DNA of 64,000 nt. Source: Mycteria americana (taxonomy: Eukaryota; Chordata; Aves; Ciconiiformes; Ciconiidae). Below, one piece after another: positions 43,329 through 55,200 of the stretch. The position numbers and the translations under genes were made by a program. The notes under the pieces are model-generated. The model was not told where the DNA came from, searched no databases, and was given only the letters and a program-made list of their open reading frames with translations. The stretch covers positions 48,657,501-48,721,500 of the forward strand of contig NC_134370.1 in the NCBI RefSeq assembly GCF_035582795.1, written 5' to 3'. The number at the start of each line of letters is the position of its first letter. Positions within the stretch are counted from its first letter, which is position 1.

Positions 43329-46300
43329 AGCGCTCAGGGCACACCTAATCATCCTCTGGCCGCTCCCTGCCCGCTGCGTGGGATGCTGATAGACTCGGAG
43401 CCTTTGTTTGGGTTGTTTAACAGCTTTTACGCCAATGACTCGAAAAACGGTGCAAGGGTCAAGTTTTGGGCTTGGCAGCATGGGCTGGCTGGCAAAGCGG
43501 GGATGAGATCTCACTGCAGCTGGGGAGCCCATGACCCGTGTCCCCAGTGTCCCTCTGTGCCACCAGATGCCCCCCCACCAGCATCCAACCTCCCCCAGCC
43601 CCGGGGAGAAAACCTCAGTCCCTCTCCCTTTGTAGCAATAAAAAGGAAGAAGGATTTGTTGCAGTGCCAGACCCAACAAGCTCTCGTTTCTCCTTCTCCC
43701 CATTATTTTTTGATGACTTTGGCCCAGACAGCCCCACACCCTCCGCTGCTGTCCCAGAGCTACATCACATAAGCTGCAACGTGCCTCATCTACCATTGCT
43801 ATTGGAAAGGCAGTGCCTAAAGACATCCCCAAATGCCAGGCAGCGATGCTCAGTACAGCCTCCAAGCCCCAGGAACTAGCCCAGGACCTGCAGACACCTC
43901 ATCCCACAGTGTGGGGACATCACCAAACCCCCCAGGGCTGCTTGGTGGCTCCGAGGGGATGGGTAGGAGACGAATGACTGAGCCAGCAGCTTTGCTCCAG
44001 GCTGCTGTTTGTACAGCTGGTGTTCACCAGGGGCCGTGATGGATATAGCACGCCAGCTTCAAAGAGATTCCCCAAATCAGGGCTGTGGCCCTGCAGGCAG
44101 CCCTGTCTCTGGATAGACAAGTGGCACTCACCACCACAGCCATGCTGCCCCATGGCCCAATGCTCCACTGGATATCACGTCCTCAGCCAGGTTTTGAGTC
44201 CCCTCCAGGGACTCTAGGTCAGGACATGACACCTGGGACCTTCACCTCCCTTCCCAGAGGACCAAAACTCAGCTAGAAAGCAGGTCACCCACACCCCAGC
44301 ATTTGGTCCATGTCAGGGTGCCACCACCATCCCACTCCCCACCAGCGCAGGTTCCAGCAGAGGAAGGATGGACCCCACCAGCCCCAGGCAAGCATCCAAC
44401 TCAGACAGACCCCAGACCCCATCCTCAACCCACCCAGCACTTATCCTAGCCTCAAGGCATCGACTCTCCAGCCATCCCTTGGTTTTGCCTGCATGGGGAA
44501 GCAGCTCTGACCTCACCTCCCAGGAATGCAGCACTCCGTAAAAAGGTAGAAGGAGCCTGTAAAGTTCACAGCAGTGCACACACACATCTGCAAGCCCCTT
44601 TCACCTCCCGTGAGGTCACCAAAGGCTGGCAGGGCTTGGAAGTTGGGGATGGGGTTTAGGCAGGTAAAGTGAGCCATGCCAGCCCTGCCATGGGGCAGCA
44701 TCCCTCTAGGGATGCTGTTTCCCCTGCCAAGCAGCATTCTGATGAAGGATTAGCTCCAAAAGCCACTATGGGATTGCCTGTGCCCCTCTCACCTCCCTGT
44801 GGAGTCACCCATAGAACAGCAACCAGCAGAAAGCAAGATCTACCTACCCACGAGCCCAGCAGCATTGGCCCATGACCCACCTCCAAACAAGCCAGCAGAT
44901 GCCACCTTGCCAATGCCCGGATTTTCAGCTGCCCAGGGACACAGTGGCTCCAGAAAAGCAGGAAGGAAAGGAGAGAAAACCTCAGCGAGAGGTACGTACA
45001 GCTGTCAGGGAGCCCCGCCAGGCAAGCTGCAGCCTGAATCCACGTCGGGCAGCAACATTACAAGGCCAAGCCAACAAGCTCCCCGGGGGGTGTGTTAGGT
45101 CCCCTTCCAGCACATTCTTGCTTAGAGCATCAGGCACACCCAGACCCCAGGTCTTTGCTGCCCATCTGTGGCTGGGTATGGGACCAAGAAGGGTCCACAC
45201 TGCCTCAGCACCAGGCGATCTTCAAATCATCCAGCCCAGCCCGCTCATCTTCACGAGACAGATGCTGTCCCCCTCCAGAGGAAGGTCCCCTCTTGTGGTC
45301 CACCAAGCAGAGTGGCAACATCTTGGTCACCATCCACGAATGGTCTGGAGAAATCAAGATGTGCTTCAGAGCCTCCAACCCATCTGCTGGACACCACCAG
45401 GCAAGCAGGGCAGCACAATGCCAGCTTAGCGATGGTGTGACGCAGGGACATCCAAGCCTGGACCCCAATGGGTCTCTTATTACCCTGGAGGAGAGACCTC
45501 ACTGGGGATGGGCATTTCAGCTGGCGAGAAGCACGTGATGAGGGTCTTCAGCTTCACCATGGTGCAGGGAAGAGTTAACCCTGCCTGTTCCTGCCCAGGC
45601 TGCAAATCCTGGTGTCCCAGAGGAGGAGAGGCAGGTGTGCCAAAACCTCAGCAGGATCAGCATCCCCAGCCAGGGCAAGGCCACCGCTCTCCACCCTGCT
45701 CGGCAGGCGCTGGCTCCTCTGGCCGGGGCTGAGCCAGGAGCTTGCCGGCTTCGCAGCCCCTGTGCCCTGCGTTTCCCCGAAACCTGATCTCTCTGCTCCT
45801 CCGCATAACCTCTGCCGAAACAGGCTGGGCCTTTGATCGCAGCAGCCTCGTCCGAGATTGATGGGTTCAATAAAGCTCCTTCATATTCTTCATTTCCCAC
45901 TATCCATCACTCTCTGGGGAGCTTTTGCATCCCACCACTATGAATTAAACTGGGGGGGAAGAGAAGAGGGGAGCCATAAGGGAATTACCCCCCCTTCCCT
46001 CCTCCCATCCAGCCTAATGGTGATGCCTTGTGTACAGCTTTTAATAAAAATGATAAAGATCTCATTTCACAATTGTTCAGGGAGCCCTTGGGCCGGGGAG
46101 GGGGGAAGAGTTGTTTAAGCGAGATCTCCTCTAATTCAATTGCCATTCAGGAGCCGCGCTGCTGGGCTGCTGCCTTCCAAGCCAGGTGGCACGGGGATGG
46201 CTTTGGAGGACATCAGCAAAGAGAGGATCTGGTGACCCAGCTCATGAGATGCTCATTCCCAAAGGTGGATTAAGCTGCTTCAGCCGATGCTCAGAGAAGC

Positions 46301-47635
46301 AAAGCCTGGTGTCACGCCAGCACAAGCCAAGCCAGCTGAGTTCAGCCCCCAAAGCCCACCAAACTCAGTGTCCCAGTCCCAGAATGAGATGAGAAAGGTT
46401 GGTTTGCAGCCACTTGTGCTCAGCTGGGAAGGGTGAGGGGACAGTCGGCCCCATCCCTTCCCTCCACCAGTGACTTTGGAGCCCTCCAAGCACCAAAGAT
46501 ACTCTGGCCAGCCCTTGCCCAGAGCTTTTCGAAGACTTTGATCATCTTTCTGGAAAAGCAGAGCTTTTTCCAGTGTGAAGATCTCATGCTGTCCCCAAGT
46601 TCCCCAAACACAAGTGCCGAGGAGCTCATGCACACCCCAGACCATCCAGCCAGAGGCTGGGAGCTCCGGGAAGTCACTGCCCACTCTTGCCCCGGGACAG
46701 GCTCAGCCCCAGGGGACTGAGGACACCAAACTCATTGCACTGGTGAGCTCATGCAGGAAGCCCAGAGGCTGGTGAACTTGCTGCACCCCAACCCATGGCT
46801 CTCCCCATCCCCTCGGGAAAGCCCCTGTCTGGGGCAGGGAAAGGTCCAGAGGAAGTTTTTCATCCCATCCAGCCATCCTGCTCAGACGGCATTTTCCTCC
46901 CTCCTCCCAGCTCAGACACGGCAAGGCCAGTTCTCATCCAAATCAACCCCCTTCTCCCCCAAATTCCTCCCGCACCCTGACCTCCACCACCCTGGGGAGA
47001 GCCCAGGAGCCTCGCCAGCTCTTCACAAATCCTTTCCTCTGCAAAGCTGGCGCCTGCAGATAATAAATCCACCACAGAGATCATAAACACATCAGCAAGC
47101 CAAAGGAGAAGCCCCTTTCACATTTTAAAAGCAAAGGCAGCTTAAACATTTAAGCCAAGGAGGCTGTTTAAGGTTATTTTTAGGCTCCTGACACCCCCCC
47201 CTTTCGTTTCAAAGCAAAGGCAGCAGCACCTGCTGCACACGAAGCCCCCCCGCAAGCCAGAGAAGGGGAAAGTCAGGAGTTTGCAGGATTGCACCAAAAC
47301 CTGCTGACAAAGTCATACATCAGTACAGAAAGCGGCACTGGGGGGTTCAGGGCAAAGCACCCCATAATCTCAGCTCTTCTGATGCTGGGGGGAGCAAGCA
47401 TCTTCCAGGAAAAGCCCCCCCAGGATTGCTTCCCAAGAGGGAGGTGAAATCCCTGCTTCAGGGCAGAGCTTGAATATTTTGGGGGCTCCTGCACCCCCAG
47501 AGCAGGATTTGCCCCACCATAAGCAAACAGGCTGCAGATTGAAGCTCGCAATTACAACCTGGAGCAATCAACTCCATGGGTTGGTTAAGCCCAGCTTCCC
47601 CCACAACACCAAGTTTGCAAGAAATGACGACAAAA

Positions 47636-47654
47636 GGGGGGGGGGGGGGGGGGG
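47636..47654 (+). repeat. Poly-G tract (19 G)
   Basis: Nineteen consecutive G follow CGACAAAA and precede AGGGAGAAGAC. Confidence 0.9.
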
Positions 47655-50600
47655 AGGGAGAAGACAAAAAAAAGTTACCTTCTTCCAACCAGCAACCTCC
47701 TTGCAAGGCACCCAGAGGCTTGGGTTGATGGGGTCTCAGGAGAAGCGTGGCCTTGCTAAGCAGGGTCTAAAGCATCCGCTCATGGGAGCCCGGCACGGAT
47801 GCGGCCATGCGAGCTTCAAGGCAAAGTTCAGAGCACCGGCAAGCGAGCGGAGGCTCGCGGTGGCTCAGGGAACTTTATCCCCTCCATCGCCAGGAGGCCT
47901 TGGCTGGGGGCCACCCCGGGGTTTAGAAAATTAAAAACAACCAACCCCGTGCTCTGTTCTCCCTTTGATTAGGCAGAGCTTTTCAGGAGAGGAGGCAGCT
48001 CGACCCAGCCCCCTTCTTCCCCAGCTCTCCACAGCTCAGCTGGGTTTTAGCTGCTCCCTCCACGCCCCCGTGCTGAGATTTAGGGGGAAGCCCAGAGACC
48101 AAGATGCTGCTGCGTCCCCCCCACAGGATGCAAACATGCTTCCTCCTGGGGTAAATCAAAGGCCCAGCTCCTCGCTGGTGTAAATCAGTTGAGCCCAATC
48201 CTTTGCCCAAATCTTGCAGATTTATTTGGTTTTGCCCCCACCCTGTGCAGCCTGGGAGGGGTGGGAAGAGGGAAGGAAAGCTTTGGTTTGGTGCAAGCCT
48301 GGGAACAAGTGTCCCTGGTTTGGGGACACTACCATGAGAGTATCCTCCCCGCAGCCCCATGGCAATGGCAAGATCCTGCCCAGGGCTCCCCCAGCAAGTG
48401 CCATGGGTGTAGAGTGACAGTCCCACAGCAGTGGGAAACAGCCTGGAGGAGGTGGGAAAGGGACGTAAAGCATCTTGGGGTGCAAACTGGGGCATGATTT
48501 GCCCCAGGGGTGAGGGCAGGAGTAACCAGCCCCAGTAGGTGCAGGCAGCTGGGAGGAACAGGCAGCTTTGCCACACTGCCCTTATCCATCTGCTCCTTGG
48601 CCAACACATCCTTCCCACCAGCTACACTTAGTCCAGGAGACAGCAGCTACAAAAAAGAATATAATCTGGACAAATACACACGTGACAGCAAGCGAAGCAA
48701 ATGGAAAATTAATCAAGGTTGAAGATTTAGCTTAATTTTTAGCCAAAACCTTGTGGCAATGCTGAACGAAATGACCTGCAGGCTTTTTTCCCCTCCCTGG
48801 GGTTGTTTTTGAATCAGAAATGCAGCTGTCAGTTCCCAAAGGTGCTTCCTGGGAGAGCTGAGGGACTGGGAAAGGGCTAGCAGAGAGGGGATGAGGCTGA
48901 AATTCAGAGTCACAGGCTTCCCCATTCCCCCCCCCAACAAAAATATTCCAGTGATGTCCATCCTGATCTTAGCAAAGTGTTGGTTATCAAGATGCACAAC
49001 AGCTATGGATGGCTTTGTTGCTACAAAACCATCTCAAGGCACTCTAATGCTCTGCAAAAAGTTGGTATTCCAGCAGTTTGGCATTTTTGTCTCAAAAATG
49101 GCTGTTGGGGAAACGAGCTGGAAGCCTTTGATGGGCAGTTCCCACCTAGGCTCTCATGGTACACCTTGCCAAGGTTTGCTGCCCTCTTCCCAGGCAGCAG
49201 CAGGGACCAGGCTGGGAAGAGCCGTGCAAGGTGCGGGCGAACCAGGAGCTCCGTGGCATCCCCAGACACTGCTGCTTGTGCTAGATAAGCATGGAGATGG
49301 GATGGTTTTCCTGCTCCTTACACCTCTCCCAGTCCTGAACAGCAGCTGCAGAGACCCTCCAACACCACAAGCCCCTCAATACATGCGTCCTTGGCCTTTG
49401 CCCCACACAATAAGGTCTCTCCTAAACCTCTTTTCTGCTCCTGGAGAAGTGTCATCTCCTTGTATGCATTGATGCTCTGAGCCTGTTTTATCTTGTAACA
49501 CTGGATAAGGTGCTGGAGCAGGGACATGGAGATTCAGGTGCAACCCAGCAGCCACAAGCAAATCACTGTGGCCATGGGGACCCTTTCCCTTAGGGACAGG
49601 GCTCTTACATGGAAGAACAGAGCTAAGGACAGCAGGAACCCGCCTTTGGCCGAAACACCCAGCTCTCATCACTATCACACAGCTTTCCAGACCCAAACCT
49701 TGAGCTCATTACACAGGCAGAACTCCAGCCATCAAAGGCCACCTTTCATTTTACAGAACAAAACCCACAGGCTGCCAAACTAAATAGACCTCACAGTGCC
49801 CTATGAATCAACCTCATCCCCAGAAGAGCTGTTGAAACTGGTATTCAGTTGGGGGGGAGGGGGGAGCAAGGGAGGGTCTTCACCCCAGGTTTGGCTGTGC
49901 CTGGTGCCACATTAACACAATGGAGGTGGCACCTCCAGACCTGCTGCACACATGCCTCTGGTACAGCTGGGAAAATGCTGCATGAATGAACTGTGCCTTA
50001 GATTAGCTTATGTGAAAATTAGTCTTTGATGATGCTGTCATTAGCAGTGACTCCGTAATGTGTTTGCACAAGGACAGGAAGGAAATTAAGCAGGCTAGTT
50101 AAAGATGAAATAGTTCCCATTTCCCCGCATTAGAGCCTGGCAGGGTTTTAATTGAGGCAGAGGAAACTTTCAGAAGCATTTGGGAGCTGAAAACCAGGGT
50201 GTGATCCTTCCCACAGACACCAATTTGATCACCATGATTCCTTCCTGCTGCTGTGCCCCAGGGAAGCAGAGCCCAGCTCAGCAGCACAGGGTTCCCACCA
50301 TGGTATGGGTGTGCAAGGGGGGGGCAGGAGCGAGTGCCAGCTGCACAGACAAGCACCACAGTGACATCTCCATAGGGGACCAGCAGCTCAGATTGCCACG
50401 ATTTTGTAGGTGAAACAACTCTGAGCAGCATCACACACTCAATTCAAGCCACCCCTGGGCTCTTGGCTGGTGAAACCATCTTGTTCACATGCATCTCTGC
50501 CTTGGGAGCACCGAGCAGCCTCCAGCCATCAGGGGAAAGAACCACCAAGCCCACCAACAGCATTAAAAGCTTTTATGCTCTCAGCCCTCTCAAGGAAGCA

Positions 50601-52745
50601 ATCCAGCCATCAGCATGTCTGAATACCCTGGAGACATTACCACTCTTCCCGACAGGCTTGACTGGCAGGGGAATGACCCCCCCCCCATCTCCATTTCACC
50701 AGCTCAAGCTTAGCACCACACAGACCACCCTTTTCTGCTTTAAACCCAAGTCAGTGCCCAAAACCCCCTCAATTGTGGCCCATTTCCCTCCTGTCCTCAT
50801 CCTGACCTCCACAGCATCCTCACCACAGCAGAAGGTTAAATGAGTCAGCCAAGGTTGTGTCTGGGATCAGCACTTCAAGGCAAGACTCCAACCTCTATTT
50901 TTCTTTCCCAAATAGAAACTGAGGAAGGACCAGGAGGCTCAATCGGCCTCCCTGGAAGCAGCAAGGAGTTGTGAGACACCAGGATTTATTTCTAGTGAGT
51001 CCATCCATGGCCCATGCACCCTTCCAGAGGGATTCTTGGGGGCAGTGATTTCAGTATTGGCTGCCTTGTAGATCCTTGGGCTGCTCCCACACTAGAAAAA
51101 AAAGCAAAAGTCTTATGCCCCAGGTCTCAGATGCTGTTTTATCCCCCAACCCGCTCCCCCCCTTGTTGTTTCAAGCTTGCACCAGCATGAAGAGACTGGA
51201 ATGTGGCTTTTTATATGGAGCACAGAGCTGTCTTAGAGAAAGGCCATCTGCTAGCCCAGCTCACATTTCACTGGAAACATCCTGAAAGCTGTGGGAACAC
51301 ACTATTCTTGGTGGTGATGGGGGAATGAGATATGACAGGGCAGGGGGCTACTGGCAAGGATCAGACTGTGCCATTCCAGCTCCTGCCCACCCCAGACCAA
51401 CAACCCCCTTGATGTCAGTCCCAAAATATCCCTGGTGGGACTAACCTCTGGATGCTCAGCTGGCTCGTGGCAGGTTTAGCAGGCAGGGAGCTCAGCTCCA
51501 GTTGCACCAGCCAGAATCACATACTCTTGTGCAGGAAAGAGCAGCCCATGCAATGCTGAGCTGGAGGAAAGGAGACTTGGACCAAAATTCCTTTGCAGCC
51601 AGCTTTGACTCAGGTCATCACCCTTGAAAGGCTCCTGACCCATATGCAGGCACCCCACCAGCCCCTATTTCCCTTCTGCAGCCCAACTGTGACTCTCAGG
51701 GCATTCCCAGCCCTTGCTGCAGCAGCACAATCCCAGCTCTGGGTTGATCCCTTGGTGCCCAAAGCCCAGCAAGCTCCCAGGCAGGACGCAAACACACGTC
51801 TCCAAGCCATGCATGCAAAGAACCATTTCAACTGCTTGTTTTGTAGAGACACTTTAAGTCACAGGGCAGTTTCTGCCTTGGGCTTGCCTGCAAAGTTACC
51901 AGGCATTAGAATTACGTGGGCAAATGCCCCCTATGCCTTTTGGGAGCTGATCTAACAGCCAAGCACTGCTTCCGAGGCTCATCCTCCCCTGGCTTGCCTG
52001 ACCCTGTGGAGAGCCACTTCCACAAGCAAACCCAACTAAAAACTTGCCTTAGAGACAAACCAAAAATCAGCTACAGGCTTGCCTGCCCAGTCTTGTCAGC
52101 AGATCCAGCAAACAGCCCATGGGTGCACAAGGAGCAGGATAGTGCCATGGGGGTCAGAAACATATGGGAGCAGCCAGCACGGCTCACAGCACCCTCAGCA
52201 CCAGCATCTCCTGGAGGCTCTACAACAAACCCCTTTGTTGTGAATCTCCTAAAGCAAAGGGCTCAAGGAGCCATCAACTCCCTGCTGCAGGGATGCATAC
52301 ACCCTGTATGCACACGTACGCCTGTGTTGCATCACTCAGCATCACCCTGGATATCCCAGGCTGTTTGCTGGAAGGCAGCCACCGCTTTGCATCTAGTTAC
52401 CTGGTTTCCCAGCAAACAAACTGGAGTTCAAAGCCCCTCTCCCTGCTGTTGCACAGGGTAGGAAAGCTGTCAGCAAGTCCCTGTGGCACCAAAGGATGCT
52501 TTTCCAGGGACGGGGATTTCTTTTCGTTTTTTGCTGCCTTTGAAAGCTGCCTGTTGAGATGTGAAGCCAACACATACCCAGGGGCACCCCCAGGCACTTT
52601 CCCCACTGGAGAGGAGAAGGGAAGAGTGTCAGCAGAGCCAGCTCAGAAACCTGCCCCAGGCTGCCAGAAGTGCTTGCTCCAGGGCAGAGATCTGCAAGGT
52701 CCCTGCTATCAAGCAGGGTCATCTCCAGATCCCATCTCTGTCCCT

Positions 52746-55200
52746 ATGGCAGGTAAGGCAGGGGAGCCTCACATCCCCCTGGCCCTGCAGCACTCCCAGC
52801 TGAAGGCTGAGGAGAAGACCCTGGATTTTGAGTTTGAAGTGGTCAGTGCCCAGTTTAACCGACGGGGCCACTACGTCCTGCGGCTCACCGTGGAGAACCC
52901 GCTGCTGCAAGGCTCCAGCGTCGGCATCCAGCTCCGCATCAACAGTGGGGAGGTCATCCAGAGCAGCACCGGCACCACTGACACCATCGAGCAGAGCAAC
53001 CTCAACCAGATCTACTCCTTCCAGAGGAGGAAATTCACCTTCACCCTGCCCAGAGGTAAGAGGCTGGATGCCACAGGGATGGGCTGATGGCAGAGGCAGC
53101 CCAGGAGCACAGCTCTGCAGCAAGCACAGCCTGTCTCGGTCTTGCAGATCCCCATACCATGCTCATACCTTTGCCCCCACAGCAAACCCCTGAGCTGGAG
53201 TCAAAGCTGTCTGAGCTTAGTGGGATGGATGGGGCAGGTCCAGCTTGGAGAATGGGGCCAACACCACCAGCAATGCAAACACTCCCCCCCACCGAGGTCT
53301 AGATGTATTCAGGCTGGATAACCCATTTGCTAGTGTTCACAGAACAGAGCGAACCAGGGCTGCTGATGGATGAGCCAGAGAAATGCTCCTGGGACCACCA
53401 GCCCTCCTAAGCAAGGCTTCATCCCCCACCGCTCCCAGCAGGTTTCTGCAAGAATGACAAGAACCATGACGTGCGGCTCCACATTGAGGCCCTGCACTTC
53501 CCCAGGAGGGCAGAGAGGATGAGGAGAGGCAGGCGGGTGGGCGAAGCCTTCTTCGCCATCTACCCCCGCACAAACCAGCCCCGGATGAAGCTCTCTGCCA
53601 GGAAGGATGAGGACTGGTACCACTACAGTGCCGTGATGGCTTTGCTGCGGGTGGGCAGCAAGCAGCCGGCAATGCACTGCGGCCGGCTGGCCTTCACTGC
53701 ATCCCTGCACGAGCACCGGCCACCCACCATGCTGGCTTCACCCCCACCACTCTCCCCTGGCACCCAGGAGGACCAGCAAGCAGCAGGCACAGCCCCAGCA
53801 TCCCCAACCCTGGACATCCATGTCCCCAGCCGCTCACTCCGTACACCCGAGTCTGCTTACCACTCACTGCTCACTGAGGGCCCCGCCTGCTCCACTGAGG
53901 TAGGAGAGCCCAGATTTGGGGGCCAGAGATCCTATGCTCCAGCAAAACAAGAGCAGACCAGTCTGCTTCAGACAGGATTTGGCCCTAGGGTAGCTAGATG
54001 GCCCCATATAGGCACCAGCTGGAGGAAAAGCAAAAAGAGAGACGTCCCTACAGCTTTCTGGGGTGTCTTTAGTAAACAGCACAGCCCTGCCTCAGTTTCC
54101 CCTCCCTCATTCCCCAGCATTACTGAGTAGAAGCCTGATGCCTGTCCCCTGCCTGCCACCACAGTTAGGGACCCTCTTTGTCCAGGACAGGAGCAAGCTG
54201 GGACAAGCTCAAGATGCAGGCAGGGTCTTGGTGAGACAGCAACCACCCAAGCAAAGCCAGTAAAGAGGGTCCTGCAGTCAAACCATGCTCAGAGCTGTAG
54301 GAAAAGATCCTTTATGGGGTATTCACCTGGCTCTACCCACCCCAGCATAGCCCAACACAACATTAACCATCTCCTACAAAGCACAAGACCCACAGCACTT
54401 GCAGCAGAACCAGAACCTCCAACCTACCTGAATCCCCCCCACCTTCCTGGCTAGTACAGGGCAGCCCCTCTAGCAGAGACACCCAGAAACAGTAAAGCTC
54501 CCCAACATCACTCTACCCTCCTCTGCTCCTCTCTTTTAAGGGCTGGGAGCCAGTCCCCATTAGAGGCAGCTGTGAGCTGGGCAGGTGCTCCCTATAAAGG
54601 ATGGAGGGAGGGCTGGGCAGCTAAAAAGCTTATTAATAAGATAATTTTTTAAATGAGAATAGTTTTTTGGTTTGGTTGGTTGATTTTTTTTTTTTCCCCT
54701 GAGGCAGTTGGGGCTGTGGAGGAGCAATCAGGCAGGCAGGCATGCATTGGGCAGGGGGGGTCCTCAAGTCTAAAATAAATGTTGTTGGGGTGGTTATGGC
54801 TGTTTTAGGAGTTTTTTATTATTATTTCTTGCAAAAGTTCTGCCCTTGAAGGGTGAAGTCCCAAGCCCAAGTGTTACAGGATGGAGCGGGGATGCAGAGG
54901 GGTTTCCCTGGGATGTGGGAGGAGGTGTTATGTGGGACACTGGGGCGACTGGGAAAAGGGGTGCTGGAGCCTAAAGCTGGGTCTTCAAACCTCTTCTCTT
55001 ACGGCTAGAGGCTGCGGGCTGACCCTGCACTCAGCTCCTCCCCGGAGCTCCTGGGTAACTCAGCAGACAAGCGTGAGCATCCTTCCTCCTCCTCCTCCTC
55101 CTCCTCCTCCTCCGTGCCTGCCCCTGTTGTGCCGAGCTGCAGCAGCTTCCACCTCTCCCCGCCAGGCTACAGCCCGGATCTGGCTTCCTCGCCAGTGCAG
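52746..55200 (+). CDS. CCDC33: CCDC33, 5' exons (gene continues right)
   Basis: Exons 52746-53055, 53442-53899 and 55009-55200 join in phase with GT-AG borders and give 320 residues. The start MAGKAGEPHIPLAL is chosen because the distance from this Met to LKAEEKTLDFEFEV equals that in human CCDC33 as I recall it; the frame is open further upstream. Exons 1 and 2 carry the conserved N-terminal region (LKAEEKTL, HYVLRLTVENPL, FTLPRGFCKND, RVGEAFFAIYPRTNQPRM, HCGRLAFTASLH). Exon 3 is low-complexity, with ten serines encoded by pure TCC (55081-55110), and ends at a donor GTGAGT; it is supported by frame and splice signals only. The C2 and coiled-coil regions of human CCDC33 are not seen and should lie past the right edge. 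The family is testis- and cilium-associated; its biochemical role is not settled. Confidence 0.85.
55079..55111 (+). repeat. (TCC)n microsatellite coding polyserine in CCDC33
   Basis: Ten to eleven TCC triplets in frame encode a serine run inside predicted CCDC33 exon 3. Confidence 0.8.

Larger units (their letters stand above)
43070..52740. other. STRA6-CCDC33 intergenic region (head to head)
   Basis: No protein-coding gene was recognised. The promoters and noncoding first exons of STRA6 (leftward) and CCDC33 (rightward) must lie here. Visible features: C runs at 43299-43328, a 19-base G run (47636-47654), an everted AGGTCA-like pair near 44600, and AT-rich islands near 45840-46080, 47050-47180, 48650-48760 and 49970-50160. 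Confidence 0.5.

Noticed and set aside
52164-52745. In-frame upstream extension of CCDC33 exon 1 (194 codons)
   Set aside because: The upstream residues have no similarity to CCDC33, while the Met at 52746 gives the same spacing to the conserved LKAEEKTL motif as in human.
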